Shown: in pieces, positions 58,650-64,000 of the stretch
Numbering within the stretch: the first letter of the stretch is position 1
Layout of the letters: each line of letters opens with the position of its first letter
DNA from: Symsagittifera roscoffensis
Lineage: Eukaryota > Xenacoelomorpha > Acoela > Convolutidae
NCBI RefSeq assembly: GCF_963678635.1
Contig: NC_087067.1
Span: 14,275,018 to 14,339,017, forward strand
DNA length: 64,000 nucleotides
Reading direction: 5' to 3'
Made by a program: the position numbers and the translations under genes
Notes under the pieces: model-generated
What the model was told of the DNA's origin: nothing
The model's input: only the letters and a program-made list of their open reading frames with translations
Database searches by the model: none

Positions 58650-59350
58650 TCGCATCCGTGGTTCTCTAACGGTTGCGGATTATTTGCTCTACGAATGTTA
58701 GTATAAGTTTTTTTACGCTACCGATGGTTCATTCTACACGTCCTGTTGCGCAATGGTCGTTGACCGGCGATTTTACAATTTAAATAATTTCGCATTTGCA
58801 AAATGTTTTCGGCTTATTTGACATAAAACTAGTCACCCGATCAACATGAATCTCCCGAGGTACCCAGTGAGTGACTACAAATGATTTTAAAAATTTAGCA
58901 TCTTATCCGATTGGTTGTTTTTGCTCACCATAGCCAAAGACAAACGCAAAAAATAGTTAACCGCCAGGAGAACGTTTTTTATTCATTAAGATAATTAATT
59001 GTTCCACAAAACTCAAGTTGTTTCGATTCAATTGGTGTTTTTGGCTCGGCTATTTTACGAACATTATGTTTTCAAATTAGGGGGATGGGATTCATACCAG
59101 AAGCCTTATATTAGGCGCAGTTATCCGCAATTGACGCAGTAAAGATGAAAAATACCCTTGGCGGCTTGAAACTTGTTTGAATTTCCTTGATGGTAGTAAT
59201 CAATTCGGTTATTGACAGCTGTTGTCAGGTGTATGGGGATAACTAATTTATCGACTATCCGACGGACATTATCTCTTACGCAAAACTCATTTACAAACTA
59301 GGTCTCTCTTTTCGATCAATTCTCTGATCGCAATGATTTGAGATTTGGAC
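58650..59350 (-). pseudogene. Ty3/gypsy integrase remnant, second lineage
   Basis: Minus-strand translation shows the zinc-finger region (a His near 59,204 and C-V-N-C near 59,110-59,121), then the core: VLLAVNYFLRLSLA (~58,930-58,970), where the first catalytic Asp is Asn, then IHVDRVTSFMS (~58,825-58,850) with the second Asp, and SPVNDHCATGRVE followed by a stop and TIGSVKK (~58,720-58,770) with the catalytic Glu. Several stops. It is clearly different from the integrase at 33888-35646. Confidence 0.82.
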
Positions 59351-59359
59351 TTGCACTGG

Positions 59360-60140
59360 GATTCAACAAAAGGTAAATTGAATAACTCTGGTAGTGAAGT
59401 AGATTTGCTAACAAATTTGTGGCCCTGAGATCAATTGGCATAACTAGGTTGTTTGAGTGCAACGGTGGAATTGTTTCCCCACTAAACGCCAGGATAACAA
59501 AGGGCTGTGTTGGCTTTATTATTTTTTGTTTCTTTGGTAACCGCTTCCAACCTTGAGGTAGTAATTTATTCTCTAAATTTATCGTCGCTTTTTTTTTTGG
59601 CTCCGTTGTTTAGTAATAATTCTTTCCAACTTCCTGAAACTCTTTCTTGACATAATTTCGACACAAATCTGCACCCCTCCCCACGCACACACTAACATTT
59701 AAAGCTCGTTTGTCAAAAATTTCTCTTCCGTTTCGTTTGAGTACCTTGATGAGATTGAAATTGGTCTGCAGCGATTAAAAATGGTATAGCAGGGCCTAGC
59801 TGCTATACCACCGCGTCTTGTGGCTTGAGTCGCATACTATCCTGATGTCTCGATGGACATTGATGTTTCGGAGCTCTAGTATGTTCGCAACCTGCTTTTT
59901 CATATTTGAAAATGAGGCTTGGCACTCGATTGTTCATTCGTAGAAGTTTGTCCATTGTTTCTTCGATTTTTGGCAGCTTATACTTCTTTTTGTAGACTTG
60001 TTTTTAACATCTCTCGATTCATGTTCTAGTTTAACCCATTCGTGCTTTTGGACCATTATTACAATCAGCGAAACGAATTATTTATCGGAAGATTCTTCTA
60101 AGTTTCAAAAATAAATCTGCTTCTAAAATTTCTCGATTTT
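59360..60140 (-). pseudogene. Decayed pol segment between protease and integrase
   Basis: Too short and too broken to hold a full reverse transcriptase and RNase H, so most of that region is deleted. Scattered open pieces on the minus strand are consistent with pol, but I cannot align them to named motifs. Confidence 0.4.
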
Positions 60141-60149
60141 GCTGTCTAC

Positions 60150-60310
60150 TTTATCTTGAGTTATTCGCATCGAGGGTCCTCTCCAGTTTTCCGAAGGTGA
60201 ATATCAAGATCGGTATTTCGCTGTCTATCCAAACACACGTAAAAATCCCATTTATGCGTATTGGCAGTTGAGCCCCACTTTCAGTTTTTGGGCAGCAATT
60301 TTAGCTGACT
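60150..60310 (-). pseudogene. Aspartic protease remnant, second gypsy lineage
   Basis: Minus-strand open piece with LPIRINGIF then VWIDSEIPILIF (centre 60,212-60,231) and FGKLERTL. This is the retroviral protease layout, but D-S-G is now D-S-E, so it would be inactive. It lies between gag (upstream on this strand) and integrase, the right order for Ty3/gypsy. Confidence 0.65.
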
Positions 60311-60544
60311 GACAGCGCCAGGTAATCACCCAAACTAGCCGAATTCAGAGAGCATGGGGGCTTATTTACTGGGTTTAACCATCCCACTGAACTTTCGTGC
60401 TGGGAAATGTGATCAACCGCTGCCTTCGGATCATTAAATTCACAATCTCTGTGTTCCTGGATCTATCCAGCTGCTCCGCGCCGCCTTTGACAACTTTGTT
60501 TATCCCTGCAGTTAGGTTGATTATGTGCTTCTGTCCGGCGTTAG

Positions 60545-61291
60545 TTACGAGTGATCAACTGTGATCCCACTTTTAGCACCGACTGTTTCCGGCGATTTTC
60601 CCCCTCGGTTTAGTCCGTGCCCTTGGTTCGATCCTCTGCCGCGGTTTTTGTTTTGATTTGAAGAGCATTTCGCATTCGGGCCGATGAAGTTCCACTGCTC
60701 GTAGGATAAAGCGATCCCATACACTTCCTCCGGCAATCCTGGTGGCCGACACAGATCAGTTTGAACTTCGCGATTGTTCATATTGCTTATGAAAACATCA
60801 CTAAGTATGCGTCCCTCTAACGTCTGGAAGTTACATCATGCGGTAAGACCGCAAAGAACAGGATGAAACTGTTCCAGTGACTCGTTGTTGTGCTGATTCC
60901 TAGATAAGAGTTGAGAAGTCTCGTATGTTTCCTTTCTTTGTTGAGTTCGGTTTCTATCGCTTTCACAAACTGTGGATATCTTGTCACCCCCAGATCGAGG
61001 TGCGGGCGCTTTGTGAGTAACGCTTCCTGACTTTTCTCCCCAGGCAGAAATAGAGATTCGATATAAACGTTTGTTCGCCTTCTTTTCTTTTTTTCCGTCC
61101 GCACCCGCTGCCTGCGCCCCAGTTTGCGCCGATGTAAGCGCTCCGTTGAAATTATAATTGTTTCTTTTTTTAATCCGTGTTTCACTACTCTTCCCCACTG
61201 GCATCTGTTTCACCGGAATTCCCAGAGCATGGGTGGTTTGCTGAATTTCGTGGGCCAGAAACCTGTTACTGCAATTGGATTTTTCCCCCAC
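60545..61291 (-). pseudogene. Gag remnant, second gypsy lineage
   Basis: Two minus-strand open pieces in different frames, 61291-60836 (151 codons) and 60781-60545 (78 codons). The first is Lys/Ser-rich and ends in ETSQLLSRNQHNNESLEQF, like the R-x-Q-x-x-x-E-S-(L/I)-x-x-F helix of retrotransposon Gag. The second has MNNREVQTDLC and PEEVYGIALSYEQW, like the Gag segment before the zinc knuckle, then a Gly/Arg/Asn-rich tail. Position upstream of protease and integrase on the same strand supports the call. Confidence 0.7.
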
Positions 61292-61319
61292 TTGAACCTG
61301 TTGATTGCGCCATGTTGAA

Positions 61320-61990
61320 AATCCGTTTCATGAAAAATAAACTGCAGATAGAATAGATTAATTTAATCCTTTAAAGTATAGCATAGGAGTGAGAAATAGA
61401 GGTAACGTGGAGGGTCACAGACAACGCCATTGACAAGCAACGCCAATTAGCATCAATTTTGGCAGATGATTGACAGTACAGATGGTCAGATTGAATGAAC
61501 TAATGTGAAAGTTGAAATAACACTCCACGTCAAACTTTTATTGAATATCTTCAACTATCCCCCCTTTGGTCTCTAGTAACGAATTGCCGTCCCTTTAAAA
61601 AAATAAATAAATGATTAAGCATATGTGAATTTTGTATCTAGTAACGATGCGCCTTTTTGCAAAAGGAAGGAAATGGATAGAGAGATCACCCGTATGACTG
61701 TAGGGTCGTTAGTAAGTTATATGTAAAATCTAGTTTTGATCAAGTTTCAGGAGTACTTGTACATCAATTTTTGGCCATTATTCAGCGGTTGAGCTTCGTG
61801 AAGGTTGAGCTAGGTTATTTGCAAAGTACTACCTGTTTGAAAAAAATCGCATCAAAACTTTCACGTTTTAAAAAAAATTTTGTCTGGATAACTGAGCTCG
61901 ATAATTCAATTCTTAAATCTAAAAGATCTGCGGCTATGAATACGAGCAGTTTGTTAGGCACTTAGTTTTCACTTAGTTGTGAATTCACAC
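61320..61990. other. No supported gene; upstream region of the NERD-like gene
   Basis: Contains an A-rich stretch and a 64-codon open stretch (61771-61965) without motif. Upstream regulatory sequence of the next gene may lie here. Confidence 0.4.
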
Positions 61991-61997
61991 GTGAACT

Positions 61998-62003
61998 TAT
62001 AAA
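61998..62003 (+). promoter_or_regulatory. TATA-box candidate
   Basis: TATAAA followed by GGG, 132 bp before the ATG of the NERD-like gene; sequence match only. Confidence 0.35.
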
Positions 62004-62134
62004 GGGAAAAAACTCGAAACAATTTTTCCGTCAAAAAGCACATAAGATAAGAAGTAAACCATAATAGATAATTAGATATGTCAAGAAAAAGTAAGTAATT
62101 TTTTTTGTCAGCTCAATTTTTCTTCTGGGTCTAA

Positions 62135-64000
62135 ATGGATTCGCAAGACCAAGAATCAATCGAACAACACCCGTCGGGAACAGATACAGCAGAGAGAAAA
62201 TTATCTGATTGCGATACATTTGAAAGAAATTTAAGCAAGCTGACGCAAGAATTGGACAAGATAGAAATCCACTGGCCCGGAGGGGGGAAAATTATTTTCA
62301 ATGACGATGCTTCCTTGAAGCGGTTCATGGAAAACCAGTACCCAAAGTGGAAAAACAGAGGTGAGAAAACGTCTGTACCATGTGTGAGAATCTCTCAAAT
62401 AATAATTCCAAACGAGCAGTTGGGTACAGAACTGCAGAAACATTACAAAGCACTTCAAAAAGGCGATGAAGGGGAGAGCAAAATTTACAGACTGTTTGTC
62501 ACTGAAGTGTCCACGGATGATTCCGGAATCATCATTCTTCCAAATGTAGACGGCAGCCATATTTTTGAAAAAGGCGGTCCAGGCAGCGTGGAAATTGACA
62601 TGATAGTTGCACATCCAACGAAAGGAATTTTCGTCTTTAACGTGAAAAACGAATTAAAAGTAAATAAACAAAAACTTCAATCCGATTTTGAAAAACACAA
62701 AAATTTTGTACGATACTTATTGCGTTACAATACACGCTCTACAGAATCATCTGGAGATAATGTTGACAAAAACGACGATAATGAAGTTCCAATTCACAAT
62801 GTATATTGCTCTTTAGCGGGTAAAAAACCAGCATATGCACCCAAAAAACGTCCAGAAACCCAAGATGAACCGAATCTGAATTGGTACGACAAAGATGGAC
62901 AGACTAATCAATTGATTGTTTTTTATCAGTGGCAATTCAACGAGTTTGCAAAACATTGGAAAGATACGCTTCAAAAAATTCCAGAGATGAAGGAATCCGA
63001 CAAATTTGACCCCCTTGTTGCCCGTCTTGTTGCTTTGAACTCCATGGAAGGAGACAGCGCTCTAATTCATCGCCAATTTGTTTCTGAAGATATTCAGTCT
63101 ATTAAAGTCAAAACAGAGAAACTAGAAACTTGGCTTGAAAAACAAATCGATGAAGTTGTACCTCAAAAAGATGATAACTGCAAACAAAAACTCATACGAG
63201 CCTCGAAGTCAGTGTACAACCAGACAAAAAACGAAAAAACGACGGTGATTCTTTGGACCAGAGAACAGTTGGATGTCATCGGCAAAGTATTCAAAGGACT
63301 TACAGATCTTTCAAAAGATTCTGAACCTCTACGAATAAACGTAAGAGGAACAAAGGGATCTGGAAAGACGATGCTGATGATCCATTTGGCTAAATTGGCC
63401 AAGAGCGTTCTCTTTGAGACGGGACAAACAGAAAGTAAAGTAGTTATATTCGACGGGTCTTCTCTTAGAGCTCTGGTTCTTTTTTCACAGATGAAGCAAA
63501 CGTTAAATGGATCAGGCATTGAGTTTTGGACGGTTCAGAATGTCTCCGAGAAACTTGACAAAATAGGAAAGGGAATTATTTTTATAGACGAAGATCCTCT
63601 CACGTACCCAAAGATGCAAAAACTTTTATTAAAATGTGACGAAAAAGGTGTGCATTTCTGCATCTTTTCCTCGGAAGAACCAGTGTTTTCGGGCTATGGC
63701 CTAAGTAAAATTAAATTCAATGACGTCATCCTCTCACATGCCATGAGATCCACGAAACAACTCCACACTTTTTCACGCAATATTGTCAGAAACACGAACA
63801 CAAACATTGGATTCCGTGAAATTTACGGAACACCGTCTCATAGTCTTGAGGGAACCAACCGGCCGGAGATCATTTACGTTGAATCAACCAATGGATCTGA
63901 AATGGAAACGTTTTTTGAAAAGTGCATCCAGACAATAATGAGATACGCTAGAATGTCCAACGACAAATCCAGCGTTCTTGTTGTTACCAACTTTTTATCT
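62135..64000 (+). CDS. NERD-like nuclease domain + P-loop NTPase protein, partial (runs off window)
   Basis: Open from ATG 62135 to the window edge, 622 codons with no stop. Residues ~60-230 resemble a NERD (nuclease-related) domain: V-E-I-D at 152-155 and GIFVFNVKNE at ~164-174, matching E-x-D...G-(I/V)-F-V-x-E-x-K, except that the catalytic acid before V-K is Asn169. A hydrophilic middle follows. Walker A is GTKGSGKT (405-412) and Walker B IIFIDED with Asp485. SHAMRSTKQLHTF (535-547) resembles the R-S-(T/S) block of UvrD/RecD-type superfamily 1 NTPases. The role is unknown; NERD plus helicase-like NTPase proteins are found in bacteria and many aquatic invertebrates, with immunity or nucleic-acid processing proposed, so this is inference. 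Upstream, TATAAA (61998) and a T-rich tract ending in gtcag (62111) suggest a promoter and a splice or trans-splice acceptor. It is the clearest intact gene here. Confidence 0.8.
   Translation, partial: MDSQDQESIEQHPSGTDTAERKLSDCDTFERNLSKLTQELDKIEIHWPGGGKIIFNDDASLKRFMENQYPKWKNRGEKTSVPCVRISQIIIPNEQLGTELQKHYKALQKGDEGESKIYRLFVTEVSTDDSGIIILPNVDGSHIFEKGGPGSVEIDMIVAHPTKGIFVFNVKNELKVNKQKLQSDFEKHKNFVRYLLRYNTRSTESSGDNVDKNDDNEVPIHNVYCSLAGKKPAYAPKKRPETQDEPNLNWYDKDGQTNQLIVFYQWQFNEFAKHWKDTLQKIPEMKESDKFDPLVARLVALNSMEGDSALIHRQFVSEDIQSIKVKTEKLETWLEKQIDEVVPQKDDNCKQKLIRASKSVYNQTKNEKTTVILWTREQLDVIGKVFKGLTDLSKDSEPLRINVRGTKGSGKTMLMIHLAKLAKSVLFETGQTESKVVIFDGSSLRALVLFSQMKQTLNGSGIEFWTVQNVSEKLDKIGKGIIFIDEDPLTYPKMQKLLLKCDEKGVHFCIFSSEEPVFSGYGLSKIKFNDVILSHAMRSTKQLHTFSRNIVRNTNTNIGFREIYGTPSHSLEGTNRPEIIYVESTNGSEMETFFEKCIQTIMRYARMSNDKSSVLVVTNFLS

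Noticed and set aside
60817-61185. Second minus-strand open stretch overlapping the gag remnant
   Set aside because: Overlaps the frame that carries the Gag-like helix motif; it is an alternative frame of the same DNA.
62231-63519. Minus-strand open stretches opposite the NERD-like gene
   Set aside because: Antisense shadows; the plus strand is open for 622 codons with recognisable domains.

Overview
The window is eukaryotic, almost certainly metazoan, DNA. It is AT-rich by eye, gene-poor, has a split gene with GT-AG borders, and is packed with transposable-element debris: Ty3/gypsy, BEL/Pao, a Tc1/mariner-like terminal-inverted-repeat element, and an unclassified repeat family. A four-membrane-span claudin-superfamily-like protein and a NERD/P-loop NTPase protein suggest an invertebrate animal. 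The sequence alone does not fix the phylum. No rRNA, tRNA, CRISPR array or bacterial operon was found.

Layout. 1-6.1 kb: three decayed pieces of BEL/Pao pol, two of them in a tandem duplication, with a 353-bp near-palindrome between the second and third. 7-16.4 kb: seven copies of an unclassified ~530-bp repeat (called R1 here; ten copies in the window) in both orientations, plus simple repeats and a 23-G run. 16.6-20.4 kb: a two-exon gene for a 323-residue four-span membrane protein, with a Tc1-like element inside its 2.8-kb intron. 21.3-21.7 kb: a solo LTR with a 4-bp target duplication. 23.9-27.4 kb: a tandem array of ~640-bp units. 28.4-29.3 kb: a 927-bp element with 12-bp perfect terminal inverted repeats.

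29.37-43.56 kb holds the main object: a 14.2-kb LTR retroelement with 410-bp LTRs and ATAA target duplications. It carries leader ORFs, a gag-like N-terminal part, a damaged Ty3/gypsy pol whose integrase core is intact, two membrane-protein-like ORFs between pol and env, an env-like gene, and an unusually long Pro/Ser/Thr-rich reading frame after the env region. A second, truncated copy of the same family at 46.2-52.1 kb keeps the gag capsid, zinc knuckle and protease that the first copy has lost, so the two are complementary. An intact element would be at least about 17 kb. Comparing the copies shows which leader ORFs and RNA hairpins are conserved.

52.1-58.4 kb: no gene, but several short-repeat clusters and one more R1 copy. 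58.6-61.3 kb, minus strand: remnants of a different Ty3/gypsy lineage (gag, protease, integrase). From 62,135 to the window edge: an uninterrupted reading frame with a NERD-like nuclease domain and a P-loop NTPase, probably a real host gene continuing beyond the window.
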